Of a DNA stretch of 41,369 nt, positions 25,277 through 33,455 are shown piece after piece; position 1 is the first letter of the stretch; every line of letters starts with the position of its first letter. The translations under genes were made by a program, and so were the position numbers. Source of the stretch: DAINBT01 sp036732785 (GTDB lineage: Bacteria; Planctomycetota; Phycisphaerae; Sedimentisphaerales; SM23-30). The DNA is taken from positions 1 to 41,369 of the forward strand of contig CAZICK010000030.1 in assembly GCA_964537505.1 (NCBI GenBank). Reading direction: 5' to 3'. Under the pieces are notes generated by a model. The model searched no databases, was not told the origin of the DNA, and was given only the letters and a program-made list of their open reading frames with translations.

Positions 25277-26758
25277 TCAATCGTAGTGAAACACTTCTTC
25301 CATATCCGCCCACCATTCACCTTCGGTAATGTCGGGCAGCGGTTCCTGGCAGGGCTTACATACGGACCACCATTTTTGGGTCACGGAATCAGCCGCCATC
25401 TTCGCCATATCCGCCTCGAAATCCTCCCCAACATACTCAAAATAACTGAACAGATAGTATTTGCCGCCCGGCAGCCGACGCAGATAGATCGAGTAATTCT
25501 GAATATTGCACTGTTTAATCATATCCAGTACTTCCGGCCAGACTGCCGCATGGAGCTTCTTATATTCATCGATCTTGTCTGTTCGCAGTCCGATGATCGA
25601 ACCGTAACGTTTCATAGTGTGCCTCCCAAAATACAGGTTTTGTTCTGTCGTTTGTTGACTTTTGACGGTATCGTCAACATCAGGCGTGCTTTGCTTTTCG
25701 CCCTTATAGTTGCCGTAAGTGATAATCAGTGTCGCGATCACAATCACAAGCATGCCGTAATGGACGACCTTACGGGGCACGGCGCTGGAGCCTTCCCATT
25801 CGCGGAAAAGTTTACCGTAGATATTACTGAAAAGAATCAGCAGCGACATGTGAATCGCCCAACTGGTGAAACCGAATTTATCGCCGAGGTTCAGGTGACC
25901 CATACCATAGAAGAAGAACTGGAAATACCAGAACGCCCCACTCAAAAAGGCCATGAGATAATAGATCGGCAGACCGCCGTGGGCTTCGCTCGGCAGGCGG
26001 ACAAACTGCTCGGCGGTACCATTCCTTCTGATCAGCCACACGCACCAGAGCAGGTTGGTCAGCCACGCTCCTCCGTGAGAGAACGGATAGATTGCGTTCC
26101 AGGACAGCAGTTCGGTATCGCCATTTTCCACCGCTGCCTTGGCCAGAGGTTCGCCGGCCAAAAGCGCAAAGTTGAACACCGCCGAAAGAATACCCGCAAC
26201 GATGGCTAGCGGCACGCCGCGATTGAACGAAAATGATTCTGCTGAGGAGTTACCCGAGCGCTCGCGTAAAACCCCGGCGTAGCCGCAAATAAATATACCC
26301 GAGACCGCCAGCGCGATACCGGCGAACACAATCAAACCGGGACCGCTGTTGAACAGGGTGTCGAATTTATAGACGAATCCGTCGTTGGGTGTCCAGAACA
26401 ACGGCAGGATCGTGCCCAGAATTGCCGAGATGCCGATGGCGATGGAATAAGTCAGGGAAAAGCCGACATGGCGGATGGCCAGACCGAACGCCAGCCCGCC
26501 GGTCCCGTACACCACGCCCAATCCGAACGACTTGAGCATCACCTCACTCTGACAGTCAGCCAGAAGTCCGAAATAATCCGGAACGATCAGCACCGCGCCC
26601 AGAATCGGCAGAATAAGCCAGGCGAAGGTAGCCTGGCTGATCCAGTAGATTTCCCATGCCCATAGTTTGGTCTTTTTTTGTGGGGTGTAGCAACTGGCGG
26701 CGAACAAAGCGCCAACTCCATGTAATCCCACACCCATGACCGGATTTACTGTAATCAT
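25277..26758 (-). CDS. L-rhamnose/proton symporter fused to L-rhamnose mutarotase
   Basis: Residues 1 to about 355 are a ten-helix RhaT-type L-rhamnose:H+ symporter (starting with MITVNPVMGVGLHGVGALFA). After a linker of about 25 hydrophilic residues, residues 382-493 are a complete RhaM L-rhamnose mutarotase: MKRYGSIIGLRTDKIDEYK, then LHAAVWPEVLDMIKQCNIQ, NYSIYLRRL, and a C-terminal WWADMEEVFHYD. RhaM interconverts alpha and beta anomers so that imported sugar can enter RhaA-type isomerisation. The mutarotase ATG (plus-strand 25613-25615) still has GGGAGG about six bases upstream, so it may also be made as a free protein. These are normally separate genes. The locus contains no rhaA, rhaB or rhaD. 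Confidence 0.93.
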   Translation of the reverse strand: MITVNPVMGVGLHGVGALFAASCYTPQKKTKLWAWEIYWISQATFAWLILPILGAVLIVPDYFGLLADCQSEVMLKSFGLGVVYGTGGLAFGLAIRHVGFSLTYSIAIGISAILGTILPLFWTPNDGFVYKFDTLFNSGPGLIVFAGIALAVSGIFICGYAGVLRERSGNSSAESFSFNRGVPLAIVAGILSAVFNFALLAGEPLAKAAVENGDTELLSWNAIYPFSHGGAWLTNLLWCVWLIRRNGTAEQFVRLPSEAHGGLPIYYLMAFLSGAFWYFQFFFYGMGHLNLGDKFGFTSWAIHMSLLILFSNIYGKLFREWEGSSAVPRKVVHYGMLVIVIATLIITYGNYKGEKQSTPDVDDTVKSQQTTEQNLYFGRHTMKRYGSIIGLRTDKIDEYKKLHAAVWPEVLDMIKQCNIQNYSIYLRRLPGGKYYLFSYFEYVGEDFEADMAKMAADSVTQKWWSVCKPCQEPLPDITEGEWWADMEEVFHYD

Positions 26759-26786
26759 GTTACTGCCTTATATGGTTTATGCTGCC

Positions 26787-27995
26787 TTATACGATATTTT
26801 CGATGTCAAACTCACCCAGGTCAAGTGGATACTTGCCATATTCACGCACTAATTTAACTATGTAATCGTATGTATGCCCGGAAACGCTACTGGATACGGA
26901 ATGATCGGACTGGAAAATATAGCCGCCTCCTTTAGCCGCGTTAAGCTTGCGGATAACTTCCCGGCGAATCAGCTCCTTATCGCCCGTCTCCCACACCTGG
27001 ATATTACTATTCCCGCACATGCCAAGTTTATGGCCGTACTTGCGTCGAAGTTCCACCGCGTCCAGTTGAGCCTTAGCTTCCAGTGGATTCATTGCGTCAA
27101 TACCGATTTCGATATAATCATCCAGTATCTTATTTACATTCCCGCAGCCGTGATAAATTACCATCAATCCTTTAGAGTGAGCGTAGTCCGCGATAGCTTT
27201 CACCCACGGTTTGAAGTATTCACGCCAATAATCGGGGGAAAAGAACATATCATTCTTATAAGCCACATCCCCCCAGATCACAAAACCATCGAGCAATCCA
27301 TCCGCCGCCTCAATCTCCGCCTTGGCGCAATCCAGGTAGAACTGCCCGATTCGATTGATAACTTTACCCATACGTTCCGGGTACATCCCAATCCATAGCA
27401 TATTATTTTCCGGACCGATCAGACGTGTCAGACATTCGTTACATTCGATTATGCTTCCAAAAACCGCAAAATCGCCCCATAGTGATTTAACAGTTTCGAT
27501 CCATGCCGGCGTATTCCGTTCGAACCCATCCCCAACACCGGCAATCTGATTATCACCTGCTTCGAAATACCGGCGACGATCAGCGGGATCGTCAAATTCC
27601 AATGCCTCGAGTTTTTCAATCGTATCCGTTTCGAAATCAATAAATTCCGGCATAGGAGCTTCGAACTTCTTGCGCAAAATCGCCCCGAAACCGGTCTTGA
27701 CCACCACTTCCTCACCATCTTCTTTCAACGTCTCGAAGGACCGAATGAAGGGATCCATATTCGGCACCGTTACAATCCAGTCGAGATCGTAATAGAAGTA
27801 AGGATTCGCATCGTCGGACAGATTCAAATCCGTTCGCCACCGTTTAATAAAACTCCCCCAGAAAAAATCACCGATCGGCACCCGGTCAGCCTCTTCATGC
27901 CGCAGCGCCTTCTCCATACGCTCCAGTTTCCCACGAGTACCTTCCGCTCTCTTCCGATCTGAATCGTCCTTGCCGGAAGTATCAAACATTCCCAT
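26787..27995 (-). CDS. URO-D-fold methyltransferase-like protein with zinc-site motif
   Basis: The roughly 402-residue product belongs to the uroporphyrinogen decarboxylase / MtaA-CmuA superfamily. In this family decarboxylases act on porphyrins, while MtaA-type members transfer methyl groups between corrinoid and thiol using zinc. Here YHGCGN (His282-x-Cys284) and GMCGN (Cys327) reproduce the His-x-Cys...Cys zinc pattern of the methyltransferases, which speaks against a heme role. No corrinoid protein is encoded beside it. The start is uncertain: ATG 27995 is used; the frame is open to ATG 28049 and TTG 28061 but without better ribosome-binding sites. A perfect TATAAT lies at 28064-28069 (minus strand). 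The gene is 28 bases upstream of the rhamnose transporter fusion. Confidence 0.85.
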   Translation of the reverse strand: MGMFDTSGKDDSDRKRAEGTRGKLERMEKALRHEEADRVPIGDFFWGSFIKRWRTDLNLSDDANPYFYYDLDWIVTVPNMDPFIRSFETLKEDGEEVVVKTGFGAILRKKFEAPMPEFIDFETDTIEKLEALEFDDPADRRRYFEAGDNQIAGVGDGFERNTPAWIETVKSLWGDFAVFGSIIECNECLTRLIGPENNMLWIGMYPERMGKVINRIGQFYLDCAKAEIEAADGLLDGFVIWGDVAYKNDMFFSPDYWREYFKPWVKAIADYAHSKGLMVIYHGCGNVNKILDDYIEIGIDAMNPLEAKAQLDAVELRRKYGHKLGMCGNSNIQVWETGDKELIRREVIRKLNAAKGGGYIFQSDHSVSSSVSGHTYDYIVKLVREYGKYPLDLGEFDIENIV

Positions 27996-28063
27996 CTTCT
28001 GTTGCCCTAAAATAGATAAAATTCCGCACAGGAAATATTCAGTTAACATCCGTGAGAGCAATC

Positions 28064-28069
28064 ATTATA
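28064..28069 (-). promoter_or_regulatory. TATAAT -10-like element before the second URO-D gene
   Basis: A perfect TATAAT (read on the minus strand) overlaps the edge of the 22-base repeat by one base. No good -35 hexamer is found 16-18 bases upstream, so only the -10 part is supported. If real, it would give the last three genes of the locus an internal promoter. Confidence 0.3.
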
Positions 28070-28090
28070 CTCATAACGATTGAGTTTTCC
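28069..28090. repeat. 22-base dyad repeat, copy 2
   Basis: Exact copy of the element at 15029-15050, here in the roughly 230-base gap between the propeller gene and the URO-D gene. It lies directly upstream of the TATAAT element. Relative to the local genes it is in the antisense orientation, so it would not work as a terminator for them. The rest of the gap (28091-28224) shows no gene. Confidence 0.6.
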
Positions 28091-28224
28091 TATTTTCTTA
28101 TTATAACCCCCGGTGGCTCCAGAACCGAGGATAATGTCCGAATCAGCCAAATCTCGCCCAAAGCCTCTTCGTCGTGATCAGGTCAACTGCCCTGGCAAAA
28201 CTCCCCTGGGGCATTGTCAATTCG

Positions 28225-31200
28225 CTATTCAACGACCAGGCTCAGGGGTGTCGCTTCGCGAATAACCTCGATGAAGCTAATTATCGGCGCCTGCTCGAGT
28301 TGTGGGTTTTTGGCTTTTGGGACCAACTCCATGACCAGGCTCTCTTCCACCGGGATATTTTCAAACTCCCGGACAACGGCTTTATTGGTTTTGCCGGCCG
28401 AACGCAGAATATCAAATTGTTTCGATACGGTATTGCCCTGAAGAACAATATCAAAAACTCGCTGGCCGGGTTTGTCTCCCGGCAGGGCGTTGAACCCGAG
28501 GCGAACGGTGTAGGTGGCTGGTTTTTGGCCCTTGGTCGGGTCAATCAGCGGCAGTTCGCAACGCCGCAATCCCCGATAACCGCAAGTGAACAGCCAGGGC
28601 TTGTCGGATCCTTCGATTTGTACACCATTGAAGTCTTTACAGAAGGAACCCATACCATCAATTAGCTCTTCCTTCAAAGAGAACTTCACTTCGTATGAGC
28701 CATAACCGATGTTTGAAACAGTTTTTGGACGAGGATAGCCAAACCACAGCGTATCCTGAGCATCTTTCATGTCGCCTGGAGCGCCGAAGTTGATAGCAAA
28801 ATGCTTGGCTGGGGTCATATCACCGTGCGTGACAAATACGGTCCAGTTATCGGTGACTTTTTTGGGCTTTGGTGCAAGTGCCAGCGAACAACGCAGAGGA
28901 AAAGAGCACGTACAACCGGAACTGGCCTCGGGCATAAGCATCAGGCCATTGGCGGATATCATGTTGAGCCAGCAGCCGGGCCGGATACCGCCAAAAAGAC
29001 TGATTCCTTTATCATTGGCAAAGTCGTATATGGCGCTAAAATACGAACGATAAAACAGAGTGCTGGCCGAGGCGGAGGTGATACTGCAGCAATGACCGGG
29101 TCGGAGGAATTCCCATTCTGTCGGCTGGCCGGTTATGGGATGAACGCGTTTGACAATCTCACCGGTGCGCAGCTCACAGGCACGCGGCTCAATGATTACC
29201 TTATCTCCTATGATCAACGGACGGCGAAGATAGTTTAACGGCTTTGACCAGATAACTTCACCGGTTTGCCCCGAGACGGCCGTTATACGCCGCCAGGAAA
29301 GCTCACCTTTTTTGAAAAACTCGGTATCGTGATTGCTGAAATTGCCGAAAAACAACACTATTCCATCCTTGTAGGCCGTACCCATTTTATCGCCGCCGCA
29401 GCCTGTCAAATCGAGCGGTTTCTTCCAAATAGGTTCACCAGTGGCAATATCCAGGGCGACAACCAACCTCACATCGGCATCCTTGCCGGCAAGCACAGCT
29501 TCTTCTTGTTCGGTCTCGATGTAAACATCCTTTTCGAGCAAATCCTTCTTATAGGCCAGGGCGTCGTTTCTGTGTTGGGTGGATACTTTGCTTTCCACAA
29601 AAAAGACTCTGCCATCGGCTATGGTTACTGATATATTAGGGATTCTTGGGCCGTCGTAGCGCCAAAGCTGTCGGCCTGTTTCGGTATCGACGGCAAAGAC
29701 ACTGTCTCCGTCCATAAGCCGATTGGTCAAAGCTCCTTTGGGAGTTCGCTGACTGCCCCAGGATGGAAAGTCATCGATTACACGCCAATGAGCTCCCGAA
29801 CGTTGGAAATCTCTTAAAGCGTTTTCACTGGGAGTGGGATATGCGTTTTTATATCTTTCATAAGTACTCATTTTCTCTTGATCGTTTTCGATCATGCGCC
29901 GGGTTTGCTCTGGCATCTCATCGAGTTCTTTCCAACGACCGGTGGAAGCGAAGTCTTTCCAGGTTGCCGCGTATTCTTGTTCGAGTGGAAAAGCGGCTGT
30001 GGCGATCAAAGTATTGCCGGAACAGCCCACGTACCCCCAACGGCGTGTAGAGTCGTCAGTGGATGCAGGCAATTTATATGTTTGAACAGTCTCACCGGTG
30101 GCCTGGTCAAGGCGGTAGCATTTTTCTCCCGTTGCAACATACAAAGCGTTTTCGGTCGCGATGATGTTCCCACCGTCAACATCAGCTCGAGTACGAACGG
30201 CCCCGGGAATATCCCTGTCCCACAGGAAAGCGCCGTTATATGCATCGTATGCCATGATAACATCCCCGCCCTGGACGAACAGTCGCCCGTTTATCGATAG
30301 GGGAGCTGTGGCTCGTCCATGCCGTTCGACCATTCTTTGTGGGCCTGGCTGGCCGTACCATAATACTCCAAACGGTCCGGCGACCAATTTGTCTTCGGAG
30401 CAGGCAGTATTTTGTGTATTAGCGTAAAGCCCCATCCAGCTACCGGCTCCCTGGAGTTCCCCACGCACAAACTTATCCCAAACCCAATCGCTCTGAGATG
30501 ATTGAGAACAGGTGAGAATTACTCCTCCATAAGGTCTCAGGAGATGGTTTCTCTGTTCCATGGAAATAATTATATGACCTGACGAAAGCATATCATCGGA
30601 AACGATGAGGTTGGCAAAGTATGACGGCAAATCTTCGATATCCCAGGGTTCGACGACAACTCGTGATCCCAACAAGCCGGCAGCCCCAAGGTGTTCGCGG
30701 GCGGTCTCGAGTTTTTCTCTGTCTTTTTCCAGACCGATGATCTTCAGATCGCTTCTCAGGGCCAACTCATAAGCCAATCGGCCGATGTTGCTGTCAAGGA
30801 CAAGACAATAACCTTTGGTAATGCCGCCGATTTCGATGATTCTTTCAGCCGCTGTCCGGTAAGTTTCGGTAAGCTCGTCGTTGGGATAGGGTCTTTGGGT
30901 AATAGTTTTTATTTCTTTGGGAGCGGCAACTTTTCCTTTGCCGAAACAGTACACCGGACCTTTGTCGCTACTGACGATAAGACGCCCATCGGTTGGAGTC
31001 AGTCCGACAGCTTTGCCGACGACACCCTGGCTCCACAGTTCTTTACCTGTTCCGGCATCGATGCCGAGGACCGCTCCTTCACCGCCGGCAAACAAAATAT
31101 CGCCAGCCAGAACCAATGAATAAAGCTCTCGCCTGGGGTTTTTCCAGAGGACACAGGATTTTTTCAGACGCTGTGTTTTTGCTCCAAGATCGTCGATTGT

Positions 31201-32409
31201 GGGAGTTATTTCGTCAATCTGCTGATTTATCTGTTTTTTTGTTGTCTCGTCAGTCGTCTCAAGCTTTTTGCGCAGCCCCTCAAGTTTTTTTGACAGTTTA
31301 TCGAGTTCGCTCGCCGCTTCGGTAGCCTGGGCATACACGGCTCGGTCTATCGCACAAATTCCGGTATTGGTCAGAATATAGGAGGTGTTTTGGGTTATGA
31401 CCATATCTATTCCGGGAAACCAGGCGAACGCATCTCCCTGACGTTTGCCGGTTTTAGCGTCGTAAGCGACTTTTTGGGGACTGCCCGAGGCATCGACGCC
31501 GGCGATGATCCTGTCGTTATCGAGTAAGGCCCAGGTGCCTCCGCTCTTGCCGGGTGGCAGGGCATAAAATAAAAGTTTACCGTCTTTTCGATCAAAGGCG
31601 GCCGGCATGGCCCGGCCGGATGGAACATACAGCACATCATCGGAAGCAATCAGATACCCTTGTGGCGATATGCCGCCGTAGGGCAAATCGTGTGGCCGAT
31701 CACCAATAGTATCATTTTTCCAGATAACCGATCCGTTCTCGACGCTGACCGCACAAACGTAAATGCCTTCGAAGGGAAAAACACCTGCGCAAAAGAGCAC
31801 CTGACCTTTATCGACCAGAACCGATGTCCTGATTGGCCACACGGAAATCATACGTTCGTTACCGATTGCTTTATCGCCGTTGGGGCCGGGGCGGTACTTC
31901 CAGATAAGCGAACCATCTTTTCCATTAAGGCAGTAAACGTAACCGTCATCGGAACCGAAATAGACTTGGCCGTTGTAGATAGTCGGAGCAAAACGAACCG
32001 GACCCTGAGTATAGAAACTCCAGCGGATTTTGCCCTCGGCGATATCGAGGGCATAAACCTTGTTGTCGATTGAAGAACCGAAATAAGCAATGCCGCCGGC
32101 GGCAGTCACATAAAAAGCGTTATCCGAATGTGCCCTGGGCATTTCTTCAGATGGTGGCGGCCAGGCGGGCTTGGGAGTACCGGTAGAAACATGCCATTGC
32201 AGAAAAAGTTCAGCGGATATCTTTTCGTCGGTTGCTCCGCTACGAGTGATGTCGGCCCGGTAAGTCGGCCAGTCGCCGAAACTTGGGGCCGATCCCATGG
32301 CTGTCGTGCAACCAAATCTGCCCACCGCAAAGATAAATATAAGGCAGACAACCGAAATGAGACAGTTGAGGTCGGACAGGGGTGTTATTTGTATATTCTT
32401 CTTGTGCAT
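28225..32409 (-). CDS. Giant PQQ-type beta-propeller / methyltransferase-fold / malectin-like protein
   Basis: The 1394-residue product has an N-terminal hydrophobic segment (about residues 17-34) that should export it. Residues about 45-345 and 420-500 show PQQ-enzyme-like propeller blades (VYALDIAEGKIRW, VYCLNGKDGSLIWKY, VLGIDAGTGKELW), split by a coiled coil at about 355-420. Residues about 515-660 look like a SAM-methyltransferase Rossmann fold (GYCLVLDSNIGRLAYELAL, LKIIGLEKDREKLETA), with the glycine-rich loop reduced. A second propeller follows (about 690-1190, for example VFAVDTETGRQLWRY). The last 180 residues resemble malectin (GQRVFDIVLQGN, FDILRSAG, ISFIEVI), a carbohydrate-binding fold. 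No PQQ ligands are evident. The function is unknown; context suggests glycan binding or processing outside the cytoplasm. It lies 14 bases after the upstream URO-D gene. Confidence 0.85.
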   Translation of the reverse strand: MHKKNIQITPLSDLNCLISVVCLIFIFAVGRFGCTTAMGSAPSFGDWPTYRADITRSGATDEKISAELFLQWHVSTGTPKPAWPPPSEEMPRAHSDNAFYVTAAGGIAYFGSSIDNKVYALDIAEGKIRWSFYTQGPVRFAPTIYNGQVYFGSDDGYVYCLNGKDGSLIWKYRPGPNGDKAIGNERMISVWPIRTSVLVDKGQVLFCAGVFPFEGIYVCAVSVENGSVIWKNDTIGDRPHDLPYGGISPQGYLIASDDVLYVPSGRAMPAAFDRKDGKLLFYALPPGKSGGTWALLDNDRIIAGVDASGSPQKVAYDAKTGKRQGDAFAWFPGIDMVITQNTSYILTNTGICAIDRAVYAQATEAASELDKLSKKLEGLRKKLETTDETTKKQINQQIDEITPTIDDLGAKTQRLKKSCVLWKNPRRELYSLVLAGDILFAGGEGAVLGIDAGTGKELWSQGVVGKAVGLTPTDGRLIVSSDKGPVYCFGKGKVAAPKEIKTITQRPYPNDELTETYRTAAERIIEIGGITKGYCLVLDSNIGRLAYELALRSDLKIIGLEKDREKLETAREHLGAAGLLGSRVVVEPWDIEDLPSYFANLIVSDDMLSSGHIIISMEQRNHLLRPYGGVILTCSQSSQSDWVWDKFVRGELQGAGSWMGLYANTQNTACSEDKLVAGPFGVLWYGQPGPQRMVERHGRATAPLSINGRLFVQGGDVIMAYDAYNGAFLWDRDIPGAVRTRADVDGGNIIATENALYVATGEKCYRLDQATGETVQTYKLPASTDDSTRRWGYVGCSGNTLIATAAFPLEQEYAATWKDFASTGRWKELDEMPEQTRRMIENDQEKMSTYERYKNAYPTPSENALRDFQRSGAHWRVIDDFPSWGSQRTPKGALTNRLMDGDSVFAVDTETGRQLWRYDGPRIPNISVTIADGRVFFVESKVSTQHRNDALAYKKDLLEKDVYIETEQEEAVLAGKDADVRLVVALDIATGEPIWKKPLDLTGCGGDKMGTAYKDGIVLFFGNFSNHDTEFFKKGELSWRRITAVSGQTGEVIWSKPLNYLRRPLIIGDKVIIEPRACELRTGEIVKRVHPITGQPTEWEFLRPGHCCSITSASASTLFYRSYFSAIYDFANDKGISLFGGIRPGCWLNMISANGLMLMPEASSGCTCSFPLRCSLALAPKPKKVTDNWTVFVTHGDMTPAKHFAINFGAPGDMKDAQDTLWFGYPRPKTVSNIGYGSYEVKFSLKEELIDGMGSFCKDFNGVQIEGSDKPWLFTCGYRGLRRCELPLIDPTKGQKPATYTVRLGFNALPGDKPGQRVFDIVLQGNTVSKQFDILRSAGKTNKAVVREFENIPVEESLVMELVPKAKNPQLEQAPIISFIEVIREATPLSLVVE

Positions 32410-32423
32410 TTGTATTAAAAGTT

Positions 32424-33455
32424 TTATCGGGTTTTTATTGCTGATACAAAGGCTTCGATATTTTCGGTTGAAACTTCCGGCGGCATACCGCCGCCGCAGG
32501 AAACGATAATCCGAGATTTATCGGTTACCGTTTCGAGTGCTGTTTTTACGCTGATGTGTATTTCCTCGGACGTACCAGCCGCCAGAACATCGCGTGGAGG
32601 AATGTTTCCAAGCAGAGTAACCGTGTTACCAGTACGATCTTTCATCTCGGCCAGCGAGTGAAGAAAACTGAAATTGAACAGGTTTACGCCCATTTGCGGT
32701 AAATATGGCGCACATACCAGCCCCTCAGCGTCATTGTGGAAAAATTTTACGCTGACATCCAATGACTGAAAAATACGTTCCAGGCAGCCCATAGCGGTTT
32801 TCCGGAAATCGCTGTCGCCACAAAAACCTACAATGTCATCCAAAATTAATATGCCGTCGATAGAATCAAATATTTCCGCCTGGAGTTCGAGCCAGTCGAT
32901 AATGAAATCCGTGACAATTTTCAGCAGCTTGTCGCTTTCGTCAGGGTCAGTGCGGATGGCCATGAGAAATTCTGTCGTACCCATTAGAAACGCCGCTATG
33001 TTCAACGGGCCGCGGGAGACGGCAAACTTGATCGCGTGGCCGGCATCTTCGATTTGTGTTTGGCAATGCTTCAAACGCTTGAGAACAAATGGCCCCAGGC
33101 CGTCCTTAGCCGGGTTGGGCTTTAGAAGGGAATGTACCTGACGGATGTCGGTAATGATTTTCTCGGCATAGGGCAGGTCGTTTTCCGGCCAAATGCATTT
33201 CGATCCGAACGCGCTCGGTTCGGTGCACATGCCGAACTCCGACCAAAAGCCCGGCAAAAACATCACATCTGGAAAACGGCGAATGGCTTTGAGGTTCGCC
33301 TCCAGCCACAACTGCTCACTGGAAAAATAGTCCATGACCGAAATTCCCACCCAGCCAGGTAGCCAGGGACTGTCGATGATAAATCCCATCGGCAACGGCT
33401 CGATCAGTTCGCCGTTGATTACGCTTATGAGTCTTTTCCATTGTTCGCCGGTCAT
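32424..33455 (-). CDS. URO-D-fold protein lacking the zinc motif
   Basis: The 343-residue product has the URO-D/MtaA superfamily layout: an N-terminal segment with FLPGFWSEFGM, the central ILILDDIVGFCGD, and the C-terminal half with VTLLGNIPPRDVLAAGT and a final ISCGGG-like turn (IIVSCGGGMPPEVSTENIEA). At the position of the methyltransferase His-x-Cys it reads FFHNDAEG, so the cysteine ligand is replaced, and a zinc-dependent methyl transfer like that of its paralogue nearby is less likely. The ATG overlaps the stop codon of the upstream transporter gene by four bases (ATGA), a strong sign that the two are translated together and work together. Confidence 0.82.
   Translation of the reverse strand: MTGEQWKRLISVINGELIEPLPMGFIIDSPWLPGWVGISVMDYFSSEQLWLEANLKAIRRFPDVMFLPGFWSEFGMCTEPSAFGSKCIWPENDLPYAEKIITDIRQVHSLLKPNPAKDGLGPFVLKRLKHCQTQIEDAGHAIKFAVSRGPLNIAAFLMGTTEFLMAIRTDPDESDKLLKIVTDFIIDWLELQAEIFDSIDGILILDDIVGFCGDSDFRKTAMGCLERIFQSLDVSVKFFHNDAEGLVCAPYLPQMGVNLFNFSFLHSLAEMKDRTGNTVTLLGNIPPRDVLAAGTSEEIHISVKTALETVTDKSRIIVSCGGGMPPEVSTENIEAFVSAIKTR

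Noticed and set aside
25616..25640. TEV-protease-like NLYFG sequence in the RhaT-RhaM linker
   Set aside because: Resemblance to ENLYFQ(G/S) is partial and the codons continue smoothly into native sequence. There is no other sign of an engineered construct.
25208..26209. 333-codon plus-strand frame opposite the rhamnose transporter fusion
   Set aside because: It lies wholly antisense to a gene with unmistakable RhaT and RhaM motifs, and the product has no domain features.
28150..28224. Terminator for the propeller gene around TGCCC...GGGCA
   Set aside because: The pairing is short with mismatches in the inner stem, and no T-run follows on the minus strand.
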